From contig NZ_AUDH01000003.1 in the NCBI RefSeq assembly GCF_000425365.1, positions 229,610 through 293,609 of the forward strand: a stretch of DNA of 64,000 nt, read 5' to 3'. This DNA comes from Rubritepida flocculans DSM 14296 (GTDB taxonomy: Bacteria; Pseudomonadota; Alphaproteobacteria; Acetobacterales; Acetobacteraceae). Under the pieces are notes generated by a model, which was not told where the DNA came from, made no database searches, and saw only the letters and a program-made list of their open reading frames with translations. How positions within the stretch are numbered: the first letter of the stretch is position 1; each line of letters opens with the position of its first letter. The translations under genes were made by a program, and so were the position numbers. Positions 44,872 through 52,542 of this stretch are shown piece by piece.

Positions 44872-47130
44872 ATGTCCGGCACGTCGCTTTTCGGCCAGTC
44901 GCTCCGCCGCGTGGAGGATGCGCGCTTCCTCACCGGCCGGGGCCGTTATGTGGACGACATCGCCGAGGAAGGCGCGCTCTGGGCCGCCTTCCTGCGCAGC
45001 CCCCACGCCCATGCGCGCATCGCCGCGCTCGATGCCGCCGCCGCGCGGGCCATGCCCGGCGTGCGCCTCGTTCTGACGGGCGAGGATCTCGCCGCCGCCG
45101 GCATCGGCGCGTTGCCCTGCGGCGCGGTGCTGGCGGCCGAGCGCCCGCTGGTGGTGCCGCCGCGCCCCGGCCTCGCGCGCGGGCGGGTGCGCTTCGTGGG
45201 CGAGGCGCTGGCCTGCGTCGTCGCCGAGACCCGCCGCGCCGCCGAGGACGCGCTGGAGGCCATCGCGGTGGACTACGCGGCGCTGCCCGCCGTGACCGAC
45301 CCCGAGGCCGCGCTCGCCGAGGGCGCGCCGCAGCTCCATGAGGAGGCGCCGGGCAACCTCGCCTTCCTCTGGCGCAAGGGCGATGCGTCGGCGGTGCAGG
45401 CGGCGATGGCGCGGGCCGCGCGCGTCGTCGCCGCGCGCATCCCCAACCCGCGCGTGGCCTGCGCGCCCATCGAGCCCCGCGCCGCCATCGCCCGGCCCGA
45501 GGGCGGGCGGCTCTCGCTGCTCTGCAACGGGCAGAACGTGATCGGGCTGCGCGCGCAGCTCGCGGCGGCCATGAACCTCCCGCCCGAGGCGCTGCACATC
45601 CTTGCACCCGATGTCGGCGGCGGCTTCGGCGTGAAGAACGTGGCCTTCCCCGAGCATCTCTGCCTGCTGCACGCCGCGCGCCTGCTGGGCGCGCCGGTGC
45701 GCTGGACGGCGAGCCTCTCGGAGGACTACGCGGCCGCCGCCCACGGGCGCGGGCTGCACGGGTGGGGGCGTCTCGCCCTCGACGCCGAGGGGCGCTTCCT
45801 CGCCCTCGACTTCGAGGGGGTGGCGGAGATGGGCGCCTGGCTCTCCCACTACGGCCCGCATTGCCCGACCAACGCCGCCGCCACCGCCATGGGCGGCGTC
45901 TATGCCATCCCGGCCATCCACATGACGGTGCGCGGGGCCTTCTCCAACACCTGCCCGCTCGAGGCCTATCGCGGCGCGGGCAAGCCCGAGGCCAATTTCA
46001 TCATCGAGACGCTGATCGAGCAGGCGGCGCGCGAGACGGGCGAGGACTCGGCGGCGCTGCGCGCGCGCAACATGATCTCGGCGCTGCCGCACCGCACCGC
46101 CATGGGCATGGAGATCCGCGACGGCGCCTTCGCCCGACGCCTCGCCGAATGCGCCGAGGCGGCAGACCGCGCGGGCTTCCCCGCCCGCCGCGCGCAGAGC
46201 GAGGCGCGCGGGCTGCGCCGCGGCTTCGGCATGACCGGCTTCCTCGAGACGGCCCGCGGCGCCTTCGGCGAATGGGCGCGCCTCTCGGTGGACGCCGAGG
46301 GGGTGGTCACGCTCGCCATCGGCACCCAGTCCAACGGCCAGGGCCATGAGACGAGCTTTCCGCAATATGTCGCGGCCGAGCTCGACCTGCCGCCCGAGCG
46401 TATCCGCTATGTCCAGGCCGATACGGACCGCGTGGCCCATGGCCATGGCCATGGCGGGGCGCGCAGCCTGCACATGGGCGGCGAGGCGATGCGCCAGGCC
46501 GCCCACGCCCTGCTGGCCGAGGCGCGCGGCCGCGCCGCCCGGCTGCTGCAGGCCGCCCCCGATGCGCTGCACTACGCGGGCGGGCGCTTCGTGCTGGCCG
46601 ATGGGCAGTCCGTCACCCTCGCCGATCTCGCCGCCGAGGAGGGGGAACTGGCGGCCGAGGCGCGCCACGGGCTCGATCTCTGCACCTTCCCCAACGGCGT
46701 GCACGCCGCCGAGGTGGAGCTGGACCCCGAGACGGGCGAGGTGCGGCTGTGCCGCTACACGGCGGTGGATGATTACGGGCGGCTGCTCAACCCCATGCTG
46801 GCCGAGGGCCAGGTGCAGGGCGGCGTGGCGCAGGGCATCGGCCAGGCGCTGCTGGAGGCCATGCGCTACGATCCCGAGAGCGGCCAGTTCCTCACCGCCA
46901 CGCTGATGGACTACGCGCTGCCCCGCGCGGCCGACCTGCCCGATTTCGCCATCACCCTGCGCGAGGACGCGCCGACCGAGGCGAACGGGCTGGGCGTGAA
47001 GGGCACGGGCCAGGCGGGCTGCATCGCCGCCCCCCAGGCGGTGATGGCCGCGATCCGCGACGCGCTGGGCGCGGAACTGCCCATGCCCGCGACCCCCGAG
47101 GCGGTGTGGCGCGCGCTGCGGCGGCGCTGA
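44872..47130 (+). CDS. Xanthine dehydrogenase-type molybdopterin-binding subunit with Gln at the active-site Glu position
   Basis: A 752-aa XDH/CoxL-family large subunit. The start MSGTSLFGQSLRRVEDARFLTG is as in the family; ten upstream residues were rejected. Motifs: GRGRYVDDIAEEGALW, RSPHAHARIAALD, GEALACVVAETRR, DVGGGFGVKNVAFPEH, EAYRGAGKPEANFIIETL, QSNGQGHETSFPQYV. The catalytic Glu found in GVKGxGExG is Gln here: Q714 in GVKGTGQAGCIAAPQ (codon CAG at 47011). No FAD or 2Fe-2S subunit gene is adjacent. It lies 37 bp after the AsmA-like gene, and its stop abuts the convergent transglutaminase-like gene with no gap. Confidence 0.88.
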   Translation: MSGTSLFGQSLRRVEDARFLTGRGRYVDDIAEEGALWAAFLRSPHAHARIAALDAAAARAMPGVRLVLTGEDLAAAGIGALPCGAVLAAERPLVVPPRPGLARGRVRFVGEALACVVAETRRAAEDALEAIAVDYAALPAVTDPEAALAEGAPQLHEEAPGNLAFLWRKGDASAVQAAMARAARVVAARIPNPRVACAPIEPRAAIARPEGGRLSLLCNGQNVIGLRAQLAAAMNLPPEALHILAPDVGGGFGVKNVAFPEHLCLLHAARLLGAPVRWTASLSEDYAAAAHGRGLHGWGRLALDAEGRFLALDFEGVAEMGAWLSHYGPHCPTNAAATAMGGVYAIPAIHMTVRGAFSNTCPLEAYRGAGKPEANFIIETLIEQAARETGEDSAALRARNMISALPHRTAMGMEIRDGAFARRLAECAEAADRAGFPARRAQSEARGLRRGFGMTGFLETARGAFGEWARLSVDAEGVVTLAIGTQSNGQGHETSFPQYVAAELDLPPERIRYVQADTDRVAHGHGHGGARSLHMGGEAMRQAAHALLAEARGRAARLLQAAPDALHYAGGRFVLADGQSVTLADLAAEEGELAAEARHGLDLCTFPNGVHAAEVELDPETGEVRLCRYTAVDDYGRLLNPMLAEGQVQGGVAQGIGQALLEAMRYDPESGQFLTATLMDYALPRAADLPDFAITLREDAPTEANGLGVKGTGQAGCIAAPQAVMAAIRDALGAELPMPATPEAVWRALRRR

Positions 47131-48003
47131 TCACCCGCCCTCCGCCCCCTCGGGCTCCAGGTCCACGCTGACGTGCAGCCGGTGCGCGCCGCCGCCCAGC
47201 AGCACGCCGCGCAGCGGCGAGACATCGGCGAAATCCCGCCCCCAGGCGAGGATCACATGCTCATCCCCCACCACGATGCCGTTGGTGGGGTCGAGCTGCG
47301 CCCAGCCATGCTCCGGCCCCATCCAGGCCGAGACCCAGGCGTGCGACTGGTCCGCCCCGCGCCGGCGTGGCTGGCCCGGCGGCGGGCGGGTGCGGATGTA
47401 GCCCGAGACGTAGCGCGCCGGCAGGCCGAGCCCCCGCAGCCCTGCGATCATCACCTGCGTGAAGTCCTGGCAGACGCCGCGGCGCGTGCGCAGCACCTCG
47501 GCGATGGGGGTGGTGATGGAGGTGACGCCGGCCTGGAAGGCGAAATCCCGCCGCATGCGGGCGTTGAGGTCCAACAGTCCCGCCAGCACCGGCCGCCCGG
47601 CGGGGAAGGAGGGGCGGGCGTAGTCCGCCGCCTCGGCCACGCGCGGGATCAGCGCGCTGGGGAGCAGGAACTCGGCCGTCTCGGCCCCTTCGGCGAGGCG
47701 CGCCACCTCCTCCCAGGCGGGCGTGGCCTCGGCGGGCGGGGGCGGGGGGAAGGCGACCTCGACCAGGCTCTCGGCCGTCACGTCGAAGGCGGTGTGCGGC
47801 GCGGCGAGGAAGAGGCGCGTGGCGGCGTTGCCGAAATGGTCGTGCGTCTCGCTGTGGTGGTCGGGCGCGGGCAGGCAGGTCAGCCGCGCCGAGAGCACGC
47901 GCTGGCCGGGCAGGGCGCGCGGCTTGAGGTGCAGCAGATGGGCCGCGAGGTCCACGGGCTGCGCGTAGGAATAGGCGGTGCGGTGCCGCAGCCAGTAGAG
48001 CAT
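47131..48003 (-). CDS. Transglutaminase-like protein with N-terminal bacterial domain
   Basis: A 290-aa protein beginning MLYWLRHRTAYSYAQPVDLA, the beta-rich 'bacterial transglutaminase-like N-terminal' region (LHLKPRALPGQRVLSARL), followed by a papain-like transglutaminase core: Cys in RTRRGVCQDFTQVMIAGLR, His in ADQSHAWVSAWMGP and Asp in AQLDPTNGIVVGDEH. Members with this layout are typical of a conserved operon with circularly permuted ATP-grasp and alpha-E proteins, which lie just downstream on the other strand here. It is predicted to be a peptidase or amide-bond enzyme; substrates are unknown. Confidence 0.9.
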   Translation of the reverse strand: MLYWLRHRTAYSYAQPVDLAAHLLHLKPRALPGQRVLSARLTCLPAPDHHSETHDHFGNAATRLFLAAPHTAFDVTAESLVEVAFPPPPPAEATPAWEEVARLAEGAETAEFLLPSALIPRVAEAADYARPSFPAGRPVLAGLLDLNARMRRDFAFQAGVTSITTPIAEVLRTRRGVCQDFTQVMIAGLRGLGLPARYVSGYIRTRPPPGQPRRRGADQSHAWVSAWMGPEHGWAQLDPTNGIVVGDEHVILAWGRDFADVSPLRGVLLGGGAHRLHVSVDLEPEGAEGG

Positions 48004-48033
48004 GGGGCGAAGGGTATCATCCGGGCGCCGCGC

Positions 48034-49113
48034 TCAGAACACCCCCTTCAGCGCCGCCAGCGCCCAGGCCGCATCCTCCTCGCGGTTGTAGCCATGGAAG
48101 CTGACGCGGATGCGCCCGCGCCCGTTCCAGGCCAGCACGCCGCGCGCCTGCATGGCCGCCACCGCGGCCGCAGCCTCGGGGTGGGGCAGGCAGACGCTCG
48201 CGCCATGGCGTTCGGGCGTCATCACCGGCAGCCCGGCGTGCAGGCAGCGCGCGCGCAGCTCGCCCGCGAGGTGCAGCACATGCGCCGCCACGGGCGGGCG
48301 GCGGGCGGCGTAGTCCAGCGCGTGATCGAGCGCATAGACGGCGGCGTGGCAGGGGTTGCCGCGGCAGAAGCGCATCGCGTCGGGCACCAGCTCCACCGGC
48401 CTGCGCCAGTCGGGCCGGCCCTGGGCGGCCATGGAATACCAGCCCGCGCTCGCCGGGCGCCAGCCGGGCTGGCGCGCCCGGTTCCAGTGCGCGATGGCCA
48501 GCCCGCTGATCCCCAGCAGCCACTTGTAGCAGGCGGCGAAGCTGAAATCGGCGATCCCCGCCTCGATGGGCATCCAGCCCGCGGCCTGGGTGTGGTCCAG
48601 CACCAGCAGCGCCCCCACCGAATCGGCCAGGGCGCGCAGCCGGTGCAGATCCGCCGCCTCGGCGGTGAGGAAGGAGACGCTGGAGGCCGCGATCACCCGC
48701 GTGCGGGGGCCGATCACGGCGGGCAGCCCCGCATAGCCCTCCGCCACACGCAGCCGCACCCCGGGGCGCAGGGCGAAGGGCGCGGCGAGGGAGGGGTATT
48801 CGATGTCGGCCAGCGCCACCTCGTCGCCCTCGCGCCAGTCGAGGCTCTCGGCCAGCATCGCCACCCCCTCGGCCACCGAGGAGGCGAATCCGATCTCCTC
48901 GACCGGGCAGCCCCAGTCGCGGGCGAGGCGCGCGCGCAGCCGGCGCACCATCGCCTCCTGCCGGGCATCGCCCTCCGGCCCCTCGGATTTGTCGGCCAGA
49001 TAGGCGCCCAGCGCCTCGGGCAGCGTGCGCAGGGCGGGCGTCTTGCCGCCGGCGCAGACATGGGTGATGCCGGGCGGGATCAGGAAATCCGAGGGGTCGA
49101 AGGGGGAAGCCAT
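48034..49113 (-). CDS. Class V (NifS-fold) PLP-dependent aminotransferase/cysteine-desulfurase-like
   Basis: A 359-aa fold-type I PLP enzyme. MASPFDPSDFLIPPGITHVCAGGKTP is the start region (kept here in part). FASSVAEGVAMLAESLDW, DEVALADIEYPSLAAPF, the PLP-binding LLVLDHTQAAGWMPIE and the Schiff-base Lys K197 in FAACYKWLLGISGLA are class V features; GNPCHAAVYALDHALDY and NGRGRIRVSFHGYN end the protein. There is no Cys-loop of IscS/SufS type, so sulfur transfer is unlikely. It shares its orientation with the transglutaminase gene (30 bp apart) and is divergent from the transglutaminase-DUF2126 gene, so it may supply or modify an amino compound for that system. Confidence 0.83.
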   Translation of the reverse strand: MASPFDPSDFLIPPGITHVCAGGKTPALRTLPEALGAYLADKSEGPEGDARQEAMVRRLRARLARDWGCPVEEIGFASSVAEGVAMLAESLDWREGDEVALADIEYPSLAAPFALRPGVRLRVAEGYAGLPAVIGPRTRVIAASSVSFLTAEAADLHRLRALADSVGALLVLDHTQAAGWMPIEAGIADFSFAACYKWLLGISGLAIAHWNRARQPGWRPASAGWYSMAAQGRPDWRRPVELVPDAMRFCRGNPCHAAVYALDHALDYAARRPPVAAHVLHLAGELRARCLHAGLPVMTPERHGASVCLPHPEAAAAVAAMQARGVLAWNGRGRIRVSFHGYNREEDAAWALAALKGVF

Positions 49114-49218
49114 GCGCCCCATGGAAGGCCGCGTGCGGATTTCGCGCAATCCGGGCGGTGCTGCGCCGCGCAAAGCCGGCTAGAAGCGGGAAGTGCCGGA
49201 GGTCAGGGGGCCCGCTGC

Positions 49219-52200
49219 ATGTCCATCCACGTCGCGCTCACGCATCGCACCAGCTACCGCTACGAGCGCGCGGTGCAGTTGGGCCCGCAGGTGATCCGGC
49301 TGCGCCCGGCCCCGCACGCGCGCACGCCCATCCTCTCCTATGCGCTGAAGGTCGAGCCGAAGCCGCATTTCCTGAACTGGCAGCAGGATCCGCAGGGGAA
49401 TTTCCAGGCCCGCGTGGTCTTCCCCCAGCGCGTCACGCATTTCGACGTGACGGTGGACCTCGTGGCCGACATGACCACGATCAACCCCTTCGACTTCTTC
49501 CTGGAGCCCGAGGCGGAACACTGGCCCTTCGAGTACGACCATGTGCTGGACCACGAGCTCGCCCCCTTCCGCAAGCGCGAGCCGGCGGGGCCGCTGCTGC
49601 AGGCGCTGCTCGCGGAAATCCCGCGCGGCCGGCAGCGGACGGTGGACATGCTGGTGGCCCTCAACCAGCGCATCCAGCGCCGCATCGCCTACATCGTGCG
49701 CATGGAGCCGGGGGTGTGGGAGCCCGAGCGCACCCTCGGCGAGGGCCGCGGCTCCTGCCGGGATTCCGCCTGGCTCTTCGTGCAGGCGGCGCGGCACCTC
49801 GGCTACGCCGCGCGCTTCTGCTCGGGCTACCTGATCCAGCTCGTCGCCGACGTGAAGCCGCTCGAGGGGCCCGAGGGGCCGAGCGCCGACTTCACCGACC
49901 TGCACGCCTGGGCCGAGGTCTATCTGCCCGGCGCGGGCTGGGTGGGCTTCGACGCCACCTCCGGCCTGCTGGCGGGCGAGGGGCACATCCCGCTCGCCGC
50001 CACGCCCGATCCGCAATCCGCCGCCCCCATCACCGGCATGGTCGAGAAGGCGGAGGTGGAGTTCGGCTTCGAGATGCAGGTGACGCGCATCCGCGAGACG
50101 CCGCGCGTCACCAAGCCCTACACCCCCGCCCAGTGGCAGGCCATCCAGCAGGCCGGGCAGCGGGTGGACGCGGCGCTGCGCCGGCAGGAGGTGCGCCTGA
50201 CCATGGGCGGCGAGCCCACCTTCGTCGCCGCCTCCGACCGGGACGCGCCGGAATGGAACACCGATGCGCTGGGCCCCACCAAGCGGGCCTTCGCCGGGCG
50301 GCTCTTGCGCCGGCTCGCGCCGCTCTGGGCGCCCGGGGCGGCGCTGATGTACGCCCAGGGCAAGCAGTATCCGGGCGAGCCCCTGCCGCGCTTCGCCCTC
50401 TACGCCCATTGGCGCGTGGATGGCGAGCCGGTGTGGCGCAACCCCGCCCTGCTCGCCTCCGACGACGACCGCGACGAGGCGGACCACCTGACCGCCGCGC
50501 GCTTCGCCAAATCCCTCGCCGAGCGGCTGCAGGTGGACCCCGCGCTGGCCGTGCCGGGGCATGAGGACATCCACTACTACCTCTGGAAGGAGGGCCGGCT
50601 GCCGGCCAATGTGGTGGCCGAGGACTCGAAGCTGCGCGACCCGCTGGAACGCGCGCGGCTGCGCCGCCTGTTCATGGGCGGGCTCTCCACGCCGGCGGGC
50701 ACGGTGCTGCCGCTGCGGCGCGTGATCCGGGCGGGGCAGCGGCGCTGGCAGTCGGGCCGCTGGTTCTTCCGCGACGACGTGCTCTTCCTCATCCCCGGCG
50801 ACGCGCCCATGGGCTTCCGCCTGCCGCTGACCTCGCTGCCCTGGATCAGCCCCGAGGCGCTGGCGCGCGAGGCCGAGAGCGAGCCCGACCCTTTCGCGCC
50901 CCGGGATGGTCTGCCCCTGCTCGAGCAGATGCGCGCGAGCTTCCGCCGCGGCCTCGCCGGGCAGGAGGACGGGATGGAGGCCTTCCGCCCGCAGCCCCAG
51001 CCCGCCCCGGAGGTGGCGGAGGACGACCCGGCCTGGGTCCGCACCGCGCTGTGCGTCGAGCCGCGCGGCGGGCTGCTGCACGTCTTCCTGCCGCCCCTCT
51101 ACGCGGCCGAGGACTGGCTCGAACTCGTCGCCGCCATCGAGGACACGGCCGAGGAGACCGGGCGCAAGGTCATCCTCGAGGGCTATCTCCCGCCGCACGA
51201 CGACCGGCTGAACCATTTCTCCATCACGCCCGACCCCGGCGTGATCGAGGTGAACATCCACCCCGCCCATTCCTGGGCGGAGATGACGGAGCGCACCACG
51301 CAGCTCTACGAGGAGGCGCGCCAGGTCGGCCTCGCCACCGAGAAGTTCATGCTCGATGGCCGCCATGTCGGCACGGGCGGGGGCAACCATGTGGTGATGG
51401 GCGGGCCCTCCGCCGCCGAGAGCCCCTTCCTGCGCCGGCCGGACCTGCTGCGCAGCCTTCTCGCCTTCTGGCACAACCACCCCTCGCTGAGCTTCCTCTT
51501 CTCGGGGCTGTTCATCGGCCCCACCAGCCAGCATCCGCGGGTGGACGAGGCGCGCATGGACGCGCTGCGCGAGCTCGAGATCGCCTTCGGGGCGCTGGAT
51601 CGCGCCGGCCCCAGCCCGCCGCCCTGGCTGACCGACCGGCTGTTCCGCAACATCCTCGCGGACATGACGGGCAACACGCACCGCACCGAGTTCTGCATCG
51701 ACAAGATGTACGACCCGAACCACGCGGGCGGGCGGCGCGGCCTCGTCGAGTTCCGCGCCTTCGAGATGCCGCCGCACGCCGAGATGAGCATGGCGCAGAT
51801 GCTGCTGATGCGCGCGGCCGTGGCGGCCTTCTGGGCCCAGCCCTACCGGCGCTCGCTGATCCGCTGGGGCACGGCGCTGCACGACCGCTTCCTGCTGCCC
51901 GAATACTGCGCCGCCGATTTCCGCGGCGCCATCGAGGAGCTCGCGCAGATGGGCGCGCCGCTGGAGGCGGAGTGGTTCGCGCCCCACCTCGAGTTCCGCT
52001 TCCCGAAGATCGGCGAGGTGAGCGTGGCGGGCATGGGCGTCGAGCTGCGCCACGCGCTCGAACCCTGGCATGTGCTGGGCGAGGAGGCGGGCGGCGGCGG
52101 CACGGTGCGCTATGTGGACAGCAGCGCCGAGCGTGTGCAGGCGCGGGTGACGAACTGGGTGCCCGAGCGTTTCGTGCTGGCGGCCAATGGCGTGGCCGTG

Positions 52201-52542
52201 CCCCTGCAGGCGACGGAGCGCGCGGGCGAATACGTCGCGGGCATCCGCTTCAAGGCCTGGGATCCGCCCTCGGCCCTGCATCCCACGGTGCGCGCCCAGT
52301 CGCCCATCGTGCTCGACGTGTATGACCGCTGGACGGGCCGCTCGCTGGGCGGGATGACGCATCACGTCGCGCATCCCGGCGGGCGCAACTACGACAGCTT
52401 CCCGGTGAACGCCAACGAGGCCGAGGCGCGCCGCCGCGCGCGCTTCTTCCCCTTCGGCCACACCCCCGGCCCGATGCCCGAGCCGCGCCCCGCCCCGAGC
52501 CTGGAGCACCCCTGCACCCTCGATCTGCGCGCGCATGGCTGA
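49219..52542 (+). CDS. Transglutaminase-DUF2126 fusion, putative amidoligase-system protein
   Basis: An 1107-aa protein. N-terminal ~300 residues: beta-rich domain (MSIHVALTHRTSYRYERAV) and a transglutaminase core with C180 in EGRGSCRDSAWLFVQAARHL, H229 in TDLHAWAEVYLPGAGWVGFD and D245. The rest is DUF2126, with MGGEPTFVAASDRDAPEWN, EVNIHPAHSWAEM, HVGTGGGNHVVMGGPSA, NTHRTEFCIDKMYDPNHAG and RGLVEFRAFEMPPHAEMS. Comparative genomics of amidoligases has proposed that this region is a glutamine-synthetase-fold COOH-NH2 ligase. An apparent frame extension back to 47173 is antisense noise. It overlaps the next gene by 8 bp. Confidence 0.92.
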   Translation: MSIHVALTHRTSYRYERAVQLGPQVIRLRPAPHARTPILSYALKVEPKPHFLNWQQDPQGNFQARVVFPQRVTHFDVTVDLVADMTTINPFDFFLEPEAEHWPFEYDHVLDHELAPFRKREPAGPLLQALLAEIPRGRQRTVDMLVALNQRIQRRIAYIVRMEPGVWEPERTLGEGRGSCRDSAWLFVQAARHLGYAARFCSGYLIQLVADVKPLEGPEGPSADFTDLHAWAEVYLPGAGWVGFDATSGLLAGEGHIPLAATPDPQSAAPITGMVEKAEVEFGFEMQVTRIRETPRVTKPYTPAQWQAIQQAGQRVDAALRRQEVRLTMGGEPTFVAASDRDAPEWNTDALGPTKRAFAGRLLRRLAPLWAPGAALMYAQGKQYPGEPLPRFALYAHWRVDGEPVWRNPALLASDDDRDEADHLTAARFAKSLAERLQVDPALAVPGHEDIHYYLWKEGRLPANVVAEDSKLRDPLERARLRRLFMGGLSTPAGTVLPLRRVIRAGQRRWQSGRWFFRDDVLFLIPGDAPMGFRLPLTSLPWISPEALAREAESEPDPFAPRDGLPLLEQMRASFRRGLAGQEDGMEAFRPQPQPAPEVAEDDPAWVRTALCVEPRGGLLHVFLPPLYAAEDWLELVAAIEDTAEETGRKVILEGYLPPHDDRLNHFSITPDPGVIEVNIHPAHSWAEMTERTTQLYEEARQVGLATEKFMLDGRHVGTGGGNHVVMGGPSAAESPFLRRPDLLRSLLAFWHNHPSLSFLFSGLFIGPTSQHPRVDEARMDALRELEIAFGALDRAGPSPPPWLTDRLFRNILADMTGNTHRTEFCIDKMYDPNHAGGRRGLVEFRAFEMPPHAEMSMAQMLLMRAAVAAFWAQPYRRSLIRWGTALHDRFLLPEYCAADFRGAIEELAQMGAPLEAEWFAPHLEFRFPKIGEVSVAGMGVELRHALEPWHVLGEEAGGGGTVRYVDSSAERVQARVTNWVPERFVLAANGVAVPLQATERAGEYVAGIRFKAWDPPSALHPTVRAQSPIVLDVYDRWTGRSLGGMTHHVAHPGGRNYDSFPVNANEAEARRRARFFPFGHTPGPMPEPRPAPSLEHPCTLDLRAHG

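Noticed and set aside
41226..44933. 1235-codon open frame antisense to the AsmA-like gene, and similar long ones antisense to glnE (38143-41256) and aliB (10649-12064)
   Set aside because: Low-complexity Arg/Gly/Ala/His translations; the opposite strand carries the conserved protein with a proper start. They reflect codon bias.
47173..49218. About 680-codon in-frame extension upstream of the transglutaminase-DUF2126 start
   Set aside because: It is antisense to the class V PLP gene and the transglutaminase gene, and the family N-terminus begins exactly at MSIHVALTHRTSYRY.
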